This document shows, one piece after another, positions 1 through 10,554 of a stretch of 64,000 nt of DNA. The first letter of the stretch is position 1; the number at the start of each line of letters is the position of its first letter. The position numbers were made by a program, and so were the translations under genes. The DNA is from Linanthus parryae (taxonomy: Eukaryota; Streptophyta; Magnoliopsida; Ericales; Polemoniaceae), in assembly GCA_023055425.1 (NCBI GenBank), contig JALGPY010000002.1, positions 115,518,088-115,582,087 of the forward strand, in the 5' to 3' direction. The notes beneath the pieces are model-generated. The model was not told the DNA's origin. It saw only the letters and a list, made by a program, of their open reading frames with translations, and did not search any database.

Positions 1-512
1 TATAGACAGATTCATGGTATTAACTATGATGAGACCTTTTCACCAGTCGCCATGACTAAATCAATTTGAATCCTGCTTGCTATTGCAGCTTACTATGACT
101 ACGAGATTTGGCAGATGGATGTCAAAACAACGTTCCTTTATGGGAACCTCCTCGAGGATGTGCACATGAAAAAAACGAAGGGTTTGAGGATCCAGAGAAT
201 GCCAATAAAGTCTGTAAAGTGCAACGATCCATTTATGGATTGAAACAAGCTTTTAGGAACTGAAATCGACGTTTTGATGACGTGGTCAAAGCGTTTGACT
301 TCATCAAGTACGGAGATGAGCCATGTGTTTACAAGAAGGTTAGTGGGAGCTCTGTTGTGTTTCAGGTCTTGTATGTGGATGACATACTACTCATTGGAAA
401 TGACATCCCTACTTTGCAATCTGTTAAAGATTGGCTAGGAAAGTATTTCGCAATGAAGAACTTAGGGGATACAGCTTATATACTTAATATCAAGATATAT
501 AGGGATAGCTAT
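1..512 (+). pseudogene. Angela reverse transcriptase fragment
   Basis: This encodes part of a copia reverse transcriptase, which copies element RNA into DNA inside cytoplasmic virus-like particles. The first catalytic aspartate block (QMDVK) is seen near 113-127 and the YVDD active-site motif at 372-383. The frame is broken by an in-frame stop near 67, a shift around 160-190 and another stop near 241. The longest open piece is 282-536, whose last codons already lie in LTR sequence. It lacks the rest of RT and all of RNase H, so it is dead. Confidence 0.85.
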
Positions 513-1863
513 AGTATGAACAAAATGTTTGGCTAGAACATTCATTTATTATTTACTGTGATATTTAATATAATGAAGTCCTTATATATAATGAGTTGTT
601 TATCTTAAATATCCCTAGTCATTATATTGATTAATAGGACGATCGACTATAGACTAGTATGTGTGTAGATTGATGTGGAGATATCAAGTCTCAAACATGG
701 GTATGCATTGGAAGTAATGGCATACTGGATTGACCCACAACGAGACGAATACATTAGATTATGTCAAAGCCACAATCACTTCTCGTAGTGCTAATGATAT
801 TGTAACCCTTAGGATTGAAGTCACTAGATTCTCTAGTTGTGGAATATCATGCTTTGATTTTATCAAACGTTGCACCTTACCGGGTAACTGTACAGATAGT
901 TATCGGGCATGATAGGAAGCAAGCTTAGAGATCGTAGTGACGTAGAAAGGATTTGTCCCTCCCATATAATGGGAGAAAATATCCATGGGCCACTCGAGGG
1001 ATGGTGCTTATAGAATGTTTGTCCATACTTAGATATATCAATATAGAGATATTGATGTTACCTGCTCACATAAGCATATTCCCAGGATCAAGATGGATTG
1101 GATGTACGAGTGTGACTAATATATCTCGTGTCCAATCCGGATATGGAGACAAAGGGATAACACAATACATGAACATTGGGCACAAGGTTTGTCGGGATCA
1201 CTGACTTATTTCTATTAGTTAGGTGGCATGGATGTGTTGCTAGACACCGCTCCATGTTAATAAGTAGTTACTACCAACTAAGTAGAAACCTATGGGGTCT
1301 CACACCTGATGGATTAAATTGGATATAGGTATTAATTAGTTGGACTAATTAATAAAGGGATCATAATGCAACCACAAGCAAACTTAGTGGGACTGATTTT
1401 CAAGTGGACTAATCCATGTAAGGTCATGATTAGTATTAGGGCCTTTATGTAGTTAATAAAGAGTTAGTACTATATAAAGGAACTTTAGCTTGTTAATTCT
1501 CTACACAAGTCATTATTGAGACACCATAACAAAGCAAGAGAGAGACAAAGCAAGGAGGCCGAAGCCTACCCCGCTCGTCCGCCTTGGAGTCGCCGACCCT
1601 TGGACGCGTCTCCTCCTCGTTTGCGTGATCCGTTCCTCCTTTCCTCGGTTCTAGCACTACATGGTGGGAAGGAATCCAATCAAGAATCCAAGGTGTGGAT
1701 ATTCATAGAGACGAAGACACTATTCTTTGTGTGATCTCCCAAACTAAGGTACACATCTTCTATGACCTTATCATGTTATGATGGCTTGCCTGTGATCCTT
1801 GGTGGGATTTGAGCATGATTAATTTTTGTTATTCTGCTGCGTAACCTGCATGAAAACCCAACA
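513..1863 (+). repeat. Angela 3' LTR (5' end truncated)
   Basis: The sequence aligns by eye with the LTRs at 52510-53938 and 61330-62759. Shared blocks include the stretch after ATTCATTTATTATTTA near 540, the TATA region near 1471 and the ATTCTGCTGCGTAA end block. About 35 bases of the LTR start are lost at the deletion junction. Short frames inside it (for example 730-912, 953-1204 and 1516-1734) are not conserved as proteins in the other LTR copies. Confidence 0.85.
1471..1478 (+). promoter_or_regulatory. LTR TATA box
   Basis: TATATAAA lies in the same place of the LTR as the TATA box at 53502-53509 of the intact copy. It is the probable RNA polymerase II start signal of the element. Confidence 0.6.
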
Positions 1864-2353
1864 TTCTTATCAACAGAACAATCAGAGAGTTTAGACCATA
1901 ACTCAAACTTTTCAAGCTTACCAGTAGGACTAGGGTTCTCTTCAATTGAACCATCAAGGAGTTTAGACCTCGACTCATACTTGCCTTAACTAGGCGCAAT
2001 CTCAAAATCAGCCCACCTAGCTCTAGCAATCTTGAGTTCAAGAGAGATAATCCTCTTTTCCTCCTTAGACTTATCGAGTTCCCTCAAGAGGAATTCGAAT
2101 TCATCTTGAAGTTGTGAAGTCTTGGATTTCACATCGTGAATACTTTGTATAAGACTAGCTTTCTTTACTTCTAACAAAGTAATTTATTCATTTTTTGATA
2201 ACTATCTCTTTTGAAGTCTCATTAATAAATTCTTGGGAATTAAACACAAGAACTGAAGAACGAGGAGACTTGAGAGTAAAGGACTCACTACACATGCCCC
2301 TTCCCATGTAATAAAACTGATTGATGAATAATAGGTTTCACCATCATTCCAAC

Positions 2354-3522
2354 CATAGTTTTAAAAACCGGACCGGACCGGCCGGTTCGATCGGTCGGAC
2401 CGGTGAACCGGTGCCTTACCGGTCCGGTCCTGTTATTGGATCGGTTATGTAACCAAACCGGTCAAAACCGGTCAAAACCGCCGGTTTCTCGTTGAACCGT
2501 TGAACCGGCCGGTTTTGACCGGTTCCGCCGGTTTCTGCATATTTTCTCAACAACCCCAGATCTGTAACAAATTCACTGAAATCAGAGGCTATTTGCCTCC
2601 GTAACAAAGTTGCTTCGTCGATTCTCTTCATCTACCATTGAACAGAGAGAAGATGAAGGAAACAAAGTGGAGAGAAATCAATTTACAGTCGAAGTCAAAC
2701 CTTGGAATCAGAAGCAATTTACAGTCGAAGTCGCACCTTATAATCAGAAGTTAGAAGAATATGGTGGAGAGAGAGAGGAGAGGTAGTGTGGAGAGAGAGA
2801 GGAGAGGTAGTGTCGTACTGTGATTCGTGACTTCGTGTGCAGATGGGAAACCAGAAGTTGAAGAGAGAGAGAGGGAGAGAAATGAAAGGAAATAGATAAG
2901 AACAAAAGAAAAAAAGGCTCCCCTGACAAAATTATGGATAAGAATTAAGAGGATATCTGATGTTTGAAAATTTCATCCCATCCAATGCCCTATTTCTTTC
3001 TTCTATTGATAAAAAAATACCCTATTTCTACCAGGCAAGTTATTTTTTTTTTTTTGAAATGACCAGGCAAGTTATTATTTGTATTATTTTTCACTACTTT
3101 TTGTAATACAGTTTGTTTTAAAAAAAAGGTTTGTTTTATACACTTGTGGACTTTAAGGAAATAGGACATTTGTCTTTACTTTTTTAAATTATTTAGGGAA
3201 AGGCACGATTTTTTTTCTCTTTGTTTAAGAAGATTTGTAAACTTTTTAATAATGTTATTGGTATGTTTATAAACAGTATTGATGGTAGTATTGTGTTTAT
3301 GAGTTTATATGATGTTATTGTTGTATTATTTGATCAAATGTTGGTGATAATGAACTTTTCAAAACAAAAAAATTAATGAAGTTTAGCAATATTAATATAA
3401 AAAATAATTTATATATTAAATAAAAAACATGCAGTCAAACCGGTTGAACCACCGGTTCGACCGGTTGAACCGCAAACCGGTGTCTCACCGGTTCGATGAC
3501 CGGTCCGGTTTTTAAAACTATG
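2354..3522. mobile_element. hAT-type MITE / non-autonomous DNA transposon
   Basis: The ends are inverted copies of CATAGTTTTAAAAACCGGAC. The element is flanked on both sides by the 8-bp direct repeat ATTCCAAC (2346-2353 and 3523-3530), the duplication size of the hAT superfamily. Both ends are packed with CCGG/ACCGGTT motifs that form nested palindromes. The 1169-bp interior is AT-rich and includes a GA-rich stretch near 2765-2890. No transposase is visible, so it must have been moved in trans. Confidence 0.85.
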
Positions 3523-3638
3523 ATTCCAACTATCGAAACTAGAAGAGTTATGTGACGTTCCAGGTGTAGCTTCAACCAAAACCTTGTGAGGAATCATTCA
3601 CCATTTTAGTGGAGCTTTAGATGCTTCCTCTTCCTCAC

Positions 3639-4333
3639 TAGGGCTGTAAAAAAGCCGAGTCGAACCAAATATCGCTTGTTTGAGTTTGGCTCATTTAACT
3701 TGGCTGCTAAACGAGTCGAACACGAACTCGAGCCGAACAGAAAAACCTTGTTTGAGTTCGGCTCGTTTAGGGCTCGATTTGTTCGTTGTTCGGCTCGTGG
3801 CTCGTTTAACTAGCTCCTTTATGGGCTCGAAATCGGCCCGTCGAACTTGTATTTCTCTTGGATGGATATGATAATATATAATCCTCGAATTAAAATACCA
3901 TGTGCTATTACTTAAAATAAAATGATTAAATTAAGGAAACAAATAACATAATGCTTAATTTGTGCTAATGATAAATTAAAATCATTCTATTTTATCCTTA
4001 TATAGTAAACATTTATGGATTATGAATTAAAGAATTACCATTTGGAATCCTAATTAAGAAGTCAAACATCTATTAAATTGTTTTTTTTAAATACTCATAA
4101 ATAAGACAAAATAATTCAATTATTTTTAACTATACATACATATATACTATTATAATTTGTTCGCGAACATTAACGAACGAGCTCCTTGTTCAGCTCGTGT
4201 TCGGCTCGTTTAGCAAGAGGACACATTTTTCTGATTGAGTTTGTTTGATTAATAAGTCGAATCAAACACGAACAAACTTTTACCGAACCAAACGCGAGTT
4301 GTTCACGAACTAATTGGTTCGTTTAAATCCCTA
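3639..4333. mobile_element. hAT-type MITE (TAGGG...CCCTA ends)
   Basis: The element begins TAGGGCTGTAAAAAAGCCGA and ends in TTTAAATCCCTA. It is bounded by the 8-bp duplication TTCCTCAC (3631-3638 and 4334-4341). Both ends carry repeated CGAAC/GTTCG and GCTCG motifs in inverted orientation, so the element can fold back on itself. The centre is AT-rich and non-coding. It differs in sequence from the MITE 116 bases to its left. Confidence 0.85.
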
Positions 4334-4719
4334 TTCCTCACTAAACCGTCTCTTTGAATCTTCCTAGTATGAATTACTAGGAGTATCGCATGGAAATTTT
4401 GTAGAGTCTACACCTTCGATAAACTCTTGATTCTTCTTGGTGAGAGCGAGGCGGATGAAACTTGGAGTTTCCTGATTGCTTCATAGTTCATCAGGTTTCA
4501 TTGAAGTAGAAAGATGCTCAAGAACTTATTAAATATAGGACATCATTGTCACATCAGGTTCCATCCTTAGCTTCCAGCTCGAGTAACTTGCAAAATAACT
4601 GAGTAAGTGCATAGGGGGACTTGTGCAAGTCCCGCATATCAATCGATCCATTTCAGTGACGATCCTTGCATCCTAAGCTTCACATTAGTTCAATTATATA
4701 AATAATATAAATAAGCTAA

Positions 4720-4736
4720 CCGAGACTCTAATACCA
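4720..4736 (-). promoter_or_regulatory. Primer binding site
   Basis: The minus strand reads TGGTATTAGAG followed by TCTCGG, two bases past an LTR end (CTTTCA). It differs by little from the tRNA-Met primer site TGGTATCAGAGC of plant copia elements. Confidence 0.6.
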
Positions 4737-4738
4737 TT

Positions 4739-5786
4739 TGAAAGTGGATACAGATTTTGGTAGACGACAGCAAGCAAACGATAAGAGTGACTCTACTTAT
4801 CTATACTTAAAAATCGCACAACGAAATAGTAATAAATAAGTAGAGCCATTTATAGGTCTTGCGAGTCTATAGAAGTGATAATTAATGACGTATTAGGATC
4901 TAATCTATTGAAGCATGAGAAAGCGTACATATCTCTTTGGATGCTAGCAATAACTAAAGTAAAACAACATGAAACTAAATAGTTATAAGAGACAAGAAAG
5001 GACACACCATGTTTTTACCATGGGGAATCTTTTCTGAATTCTTCACCTGAGATGTTCAACTAGGATAAATTCCAAACCTTCTAGCACCAACTAGATGTAT
5101 ACAATTATATTGCACAAAACCGTGTGATACAAGATATATTTGAGCTAAAAACATCTATTAGCTACTCACATATATACCTTAACCTACCTAGTTTCTGCGT
5201 CAACTGTGTAGCACCCCAATGTTGGCAATCCAAGTCTCCCTTGAATTCAGTTTGAAATAACAGGCAATGACTCCCCTCACCATCGGTCACACAACACGTG
5301 TGCTATACTCTGTTCACCAGTACTCACATACGTTTGGAATCAACAAAGAATACTAGTGGATGAATTGTTAGTACCAATATGAACATGAAACACATGATAA
5401 CACAAGAGATCCTAGACCTATAGGTATAAATTAATAACTCTCGACAGTTATATAAGAGGTAACACATACTCTCAATAAGGGTATTAACTCAGATCTAAAG
5501 CAATAGATCAAAAATCAATTCATCAAAACTTTAGTTTCACATATCTTAAAAACTAACTCTAGGATATGTTAAGAAGAATACGACTACAAAGTCAAACTAT
5601 AAAGGGTTCGGAGACCTAGGAGGTTCAAACGATTGGACTGAGATTCTAGATGTCAAGATCTGCTAGGCGTCTATAAAGAAGAGATATTCAAATAAATCGA
5701 TCTGACGCAAGAATCAAAATTTAAAGAATAAGATCTGAAGATTTAGATAAATATGGTATTCTTATGGCTGTTCTAGACTCAGTTAG
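4739..5786 (-). repeat. LTR of the minus-strand remnant
   Basis: On the minus strand the block ends TTTCA just before the primer site and contains a TATAAATGG promoter-like element near 4850. Its expected TG start is not seen, since the block abuts the inverted Angela LTR at 5787. It is either truncated or was broken by that insertion. No second copy lies in the window, so the LTR call rests on the primer site and layout. Confidence 0.5.
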
Positions 5787-6513
5787 TGTAGCGTTTTGAT
5801 GCGGATTACATAGCGAAATAGAATTAAGTTATTCCGTTCAAGAACCTCTATGAATTGCAGGATAAGCCATCATAACGTGGTAAGGGAAAAATAGTTGTGT
5901 ACCTTGTTTGTGTGAATGATTACGTTACGTAGAATGTTATCCACGTCTTACGAGTATCCATACCAAGGATTGCACTGGAGTCCTTCCCACGTATTTGTGC
6001 TAGAAACAGAAAGAAGAAGAAGATGACGCGAAACAAGGCACCAAGGCCGCGCGACGCACTGTGGGGGACGCAGAGGGGGGATGGCTAGGGTTTCGGTCCT
6101 AGGCTCTCTCTATCCTTGCTTTGTTATTTCCCACAGTAATGACACTCTTGTGAAATAATTAAGCTAGGAGTGCCTTTATATAGTTAATAACTATTTATTA
6201 ACTACATATTTGCCCCAATACTAATCCTGTCCATATGCGGCTAACTTCACCTTGCAAATTAGTCCTACTAAGTTTGCTTGTGGTTGCGATTTGATCCTTC
6301 TATTTAATTAACCATTATAATTCATCCCCAAGTCCATTTTAATCCATAGGGTGTGTAACCCCATAGGTTTCTACTTACTTGGTAGTAACAATTACTAACA
6401 TAGAGCGGTGTCTAGCAAAACATCTATGTCGGCCAACTAGTGGAAATAGTGAGTGATTTGACAAACCTTGTGACCAATGTTACCACATTGTATTATCCCT
6501 TTGTCTCTATATA
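5787..6513 (-). repeat. Inverted Angela LTR, part 1
   Basis: This is the reverse complement of the 3' half of an Angela LTR, beginning TGTAGCGTTTTGATGCG on the plus strand. It stops at CTCTATATA where the Angela element at 6514 begins, and its continuation is found at 32502-32962. The two parts together make an LTR lacking only about its first 200 bases. Confidence 0.8.
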
Positions 6514-7940
6514 TGTTGGAATAGATTCCCTAGAGGCAATCTTATTTAGTATGAACATTACTTTTGGCTAGAATATTCATTGTATTATTTATAGAGATCT
6601 TTAATATGATGCAGTCCTTAGATTGCAAATGTGTTGTTTATCTTAAATATCCCTATTCGATTATACGGATTAATAAGAAGATCAACTATAAACTAATATG
6701 TGGGTAGATTGATATGGAGATATCAACTCTAGCACATGGGTATGCATTAGGAGTAATGGCATACTGGATTGACCCACAACGAGGAGGCTACATAAAAGTT
6801 TTGTAAAGTGAAAAGTGCTTCTCGTAGTGACAAAGATAATTTCATCGTTAGACTTGAAGTCACTAGATCCTCTAGTTGTGGAATACTGTGTTTTGATATC
6901 GTCAAACGCTAGGCCGAAGCTGGGTAATAATAAAGGCGCAAATCGGACATAATAAGAAGCAAGCTCAGAGATGATAGTAATGTAGATATAATTTTGTCCC
7001 TCCCACATAACGGGAGAAAATATCCACGGCAACTCGAGGGATGGTGCTTATAGAATAACTGGTCAGAATCAGATAAATCAATATGGGATATTGATGTTAT
7101 CTGCATGGATAAGACAATTCCCAGGATCGAGAAACTATAGATTGAATATACGAGTGTGACTTGTATGTCTCGTGTTCAATCCGGATATAGAGACAAAGGG
7201 ACAAGGCATTACTTGCACAAGGTTTGTCGGCTTATTGACTATTTCTATTAGTTGGGTGGCATGGACGTGTTGCTAGACACCGCTCCATGTTAGTAATCGT
7301 TACTACCTACTAAGTAGAAACCTATGGGATTACACGCCGTATGGATTATACTAGACTTGGGAATTAATTAATTTGGTTAATTAAATAGAAGAATCAATGC
7401 GCAACTACATGTAAACTTAGTAGGACTAATTTGCAATGTGGACTAATCCATGTAATGACATGATTAGCAGAGAGACTAATATGTAGTTAACAAGGAGTTG
7501 TTATATTATATATATGAACACTGCTAGGTAATAAGTGAGTCATAATTGTTATAACACAAGGATATAATAAAGCTAGGAAAGAGAGAGTGCAAGACAAGCC
7601 TAGGCCGAAGCCTAGACCCGTTCGCCTCCCCAACAGTGCGCCGTCAGCCTTAAGGAGGTCCGTCACCCTTTGGTTCGCGTGATCGTGAGTCTTCTTCTTC
7701 CTCCTTCCATCCATTGCTATCACAAGATGTGGAAAGACTCTAGAGCTTGATCCTTTGCGTGGACTATCCATAGAGACGTGAACACTATTTCATGTGTGAA
7801 GTCATCCAAGGAGACAAACAAGGTATTTGATACTAAATCCTTTACTATCGTTATGATGTCTAGTCCTGTGATCCTTGGAGGGTCTTGTGCGGATCTTTAT
7901 TTGTTCCATTCTGCTGCGTAATTCATTACAAAACCATACA
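6514..7940 (+). repeat. Angela element 2, 5' LTR
   Basis: The LTR is 1427 bp, starts TGTTGGAATAG and ends ACCATACA immediately before the primer site. It matches the 3' LTR at 31075-32501 in order and length. A TATATATA promoter-like stretch lies near 7505. Confidence 0.88.
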
Positions 7941-7941
7941 G

Positions 7942-7953
7942 TGGTATCAGAGC
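7942..7953 (+). promoter_or_regulatory. tRNA-Met primer binding site
   Basis: TGGTATCAGAGC, complementary to the 3' end of initiator tRNA-Met, starts two bases after the LTR. It is the usual minus-strand DNA priming site of plant copia elements. Confidence 0.85.
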
Positions 7954-8936
7954 CACATGTCATAAAACAAAACGTAGTTTATGTGTTACGTTTATGTCAA
8001 TTTTACACCTTAATTGTTGAGTATCTCGTAAAACTGAATATTTAAGCATATTGATGCACGTTTCAATATGATTCAATCAAATAAGATCTAATATTACATG
8101 TAATGTAAGGATTAGATAATTTGGATTACATATGATGTGTAATTTTGGATCTTGAAAATTAGGGTTAGGGCACAAATTGAAAAAGGGGTTTTTCAATATG
8201 GAAACAACTAAACTTGGGAAACAAGGAAGAAGAAGTTATTTTGGAAAAAACTCCTAAAAGGGTTCGACCCCTTATGGGTCCGTCCCACTCGTCCTTGCCG
8301 GCCAAGCATGCCACGACCAAGGGGCTGGGCCTCCCTAGCGCATGGCCTGGCCGTGTGGGCTTGGGCCGGCCGTCCCAAGACTTTTGTGGAAGATCTTTGT
8401 GGTGCGACCAAGTTTGTTGGTGGGCCCCTTGGACCATTTTTGACCCTAGTTTATCCAAAATCAACTAAAATTGACCAAGCGCGTTAAATTGGATTTTAAA
8501 TGTTTATGTGCTATTCACATGGTGGTTGGATATGGACTTAGGTGTGGATGTTGTGATTGTTTTATTTTGTGGGTTGGTTTTATATCCTGCGAGCCGGTTT
8601 GATTAATGTAATAGTTAATTAGGTTTTATGGCCTGTGACCCGGTCTTCTTCTCAACTTGTGAGATATCTCGATTTAGTATAGTTTCTAGCTAGTATTAGA
8701 TAGAGTAGATGATAGCCAAGACATGGAGAAGAAGCCTAAGAATAGAAGAACCACAAGATGGTGGCATTCCACAGAGCTGTGGAGCATGGACTAAAATATG
8801 GAGGCTCATGGAGATGAGCTTGCTATTTTAGGATTCATAGATGTTCTGATTGGCTTGGGAATGTCTTAGTTTAGAGGCCATATCCATATCACGTTTAATT
8901 TTTTTTAGTGGTTGTTTAGTTTATAATCTTTCAATT
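7954..8936 (+). other. Angela element 2 leader, first part
   Basis: Untranslated leader between primer site and gag, similar to 53952-54930 of the intact copy. It includes the GC-rich GGGCC-type stretch near 8280-8420. Small frames here overlap on both strands and are not conserved in the intact copy. The leader is cut at 8936 by the SIRE insertion and resumes at 18940. Confidence 0.75.
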
Positions 8937-10178
8937 TGAAAGACAGTAATCTAGGTAGTAAAACAGTATCAATACTCTAGAAGGGGGGGGGTTGAATATG
9001 GCAACGTTTTGAAACTTATGCTAAAAGAGTGGTTTCAAAGAAATTTGTACAAAACTGTAAGTATTTCAAGGCCTTGAAATGAGTTTCAAGTCGTTGGAAA
9101 GAAAAGAAATAACAAAGAAAAAGTTGAGAGTTTTCAAGGCCTTGAAATGCTTTTAAAACCCTTGAACTGAAACCAGTTTTGTGCAGTGGATAGGCTAAGT
9201 ACAGAACAACAAAATGAATGCAATAGACACATAGATATATACAGTTTAGTCCACTTAGACCTACTTCTTTATCTCAGGGTTTTTAACCCTGTAGGATTTT
9301 CAACTCAATTCTTATTAATGAAACGCTAAGCCCTAGATCTCAAGCACAGAGAGTTCCCTTACTCTGTCACAGCTTGTGGTTCTCACTAACCTATCTAGTA
9401 CCTGCTCTAGCTAACTTATTCAACAAGAATTATTTATTGTTCACTTTCAAAATTCACGAGAACAAAATGTAACAAGTATTATCTGAATGATATACAAATA
9501 TAGATAAGAAAAAAGAGCACTGAGAACTGATGAAACTGTTTGAATGTGAAGTGATCTTCTGAGGAATGGATTAAGTGAAATGAATCTCCTTATGTGTTGC
9601 TTGTCAATCCTAAGAATGTTTTGAGTCTCTGTGTTCGTGTCTCTACTGAAAAATATTCAGTCATTCCCTCTTATGTAGCTTGTTTGAATAGAAGACCTTC
9701 AAGATCTTCATTAAACAAACTTTCCTAAAAATAGCTGCAAATCTTGACTTGTCTAACAGCTCTTCCCAACAGCTAGTTGCTCAATATCATCAAGGATATT
9801 GACTCTGATCTTGTAGCTGAGTATGTTAGGAAGGTCTACACCTGTTTGAATAAGCACATAATCAATCTATCAATCCAGTTTCCTTTTCTGCAAGAACACA
9901 TTTTAGGCAAGTAATCCTGCAAAATAGGTAATAAGTTTTCCCTGCAAAAACTTGTTCAAACAGATGGATTAATAACAGTTTAGAGTAACAAAATGATTCG
10001 CCTTTCATTACCAAGGTGCATATAATCAAGCATAGAGACGTGGGAATCATTTTAGAAAGATAAACTCCCCCTAAGTTCATGCTGTATACTACTCAAAATG
10101 TTTCAAAGATTTGAAAATAGTTTCAAGGCCTTGAAATAGACAAGCTGTTTCAAGCCTTTGAAACTAGCTGAACTTACA
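8937..10178 (-). repeat. SIRE element 3, 3' LTR
   Basis: This 1242-bp copy matches 17685-18939. On the minus strand it starts TGTAAGTTCAGC and ends GTCTTTCA. It contains perfect TTTCAAGGCCTTGAAA palindromes at 9064, 9132 and 10121, and a run of C (G on the plus strand near 8985) close to its sense end. Confidence 0.88.
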
Positions 10179-10191
10179 ATCTCCCCCTTGA
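10179..10191 (-). promoter_or_regulatory. Polypurine tract
   Basis: The minus strand reads TCAAGGGGGAGAT directly before the 3' LTR, the plus-strand DNA priming position. The SIRE element at 39146-46405 has nearly the same tract. Confidence 0.75.
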
Positions 10192-10554
10192 TGAAAGAAA
10201 AAATCACAATCTTCCTACGGACTAAGTCTCTGCAAAAAATAATCATTAGAGAATAGCAGAGTAATTATGAAAATAAACTGTAACACAAAATATCCAAATA
10301 ATCCAACTTATTAGGCAGTAAAATCCAGCAAATTAAATCCTACTGATCTAAACTAGATCCATCTAAAAAGTACCAAATAAAATAAAAAATAAACCTTATA
10401 TTTCTCCCCCTTTTGACTTTAATCAAAAAAGGAAGAGAAAGTGTTGGACCAGCGTTTGGAAATTTTATAAAGAAAAAGATTTTAAAAGCATATTTTTTCA
10501 AGAATTTGAAAAGAAGTTCAAGGCCTTGAAAAAGATAGAAAGAAGATGCAAGAA
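10192..10554 (-). other. Non-coding 3' spacer of SIRE element 3
   Basis: This lies between the third frame and the polypurine tract. It is AT-rich and carries another TTCAAGGCCTTGAA palindrome at 10517-10530. The small minus-strand frame here is not conserved in the other SIRE element. Confidence 0.6.

Larger units (their letters stand above)
1..1863 (+). mobile_element. Angela-type copia element, 3' remnant
   Basis: The left part is outside the window. What remains is part of the reverse transcriptase region followed by an almost complete 3' LTR. It is clearly related along its length to the intact Angela copy at 52510-62759. The RNase H region, the polypurine tract and the first few dozen bases of the LTR are missing, because the coding part runs straight into the LTR near position 512. 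The LTR ends in ACA at 1863. Confidence 0.85.
1864..4600 (-). pseudogene. Possible gag remnant, split by two MITEs
   Basis: After removing the two MITEs, the minus strand shows low-complexity, charged, coiled-coil-like coding text. The best piece is 2177-1986, rich in Lys, Glu and Leu with the run LDKSKEEKRI. A second piece lies at 3597-3531. Several stops interrupt it. It sits just downstream of a primer site, where gag belongs, but no zinc knuckle or catalytic motif is visible. I infer gag from position and composition only. Confidence 0.3.
1864..5786 (-). mobile_element. Decayed minus-strand LTR retrotransposon remnant
   Basis: Read on the minus strand, this holds an LTR-like block (4739-5786), a tRNA-Met-like primer site (4720-4736), a leader and coding remnants that run leftwards until cut by the Angela LTR at 1863. 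Two MITEs (2354-3522 and 3639-4333) interrupt it. The primer sequence type argues for a copia element. The lineage is not clear, and the 3' half is absent. Confidence 0.55.

Noticed and set aside
1829..2177. Host gene candidate on the minus strand
   Set aside because: Short, Lys/Glu/Leu-rich and downstream of a retrotransposon primer site; better read as gag remnant.
9862..10080. 72-codon frame in both LTRs of the minus-strand SIRE element
   Set aside because: Same length in both LTRs (also 18623-18841), but the related LTR at 45203 has a stop soon after the same start.
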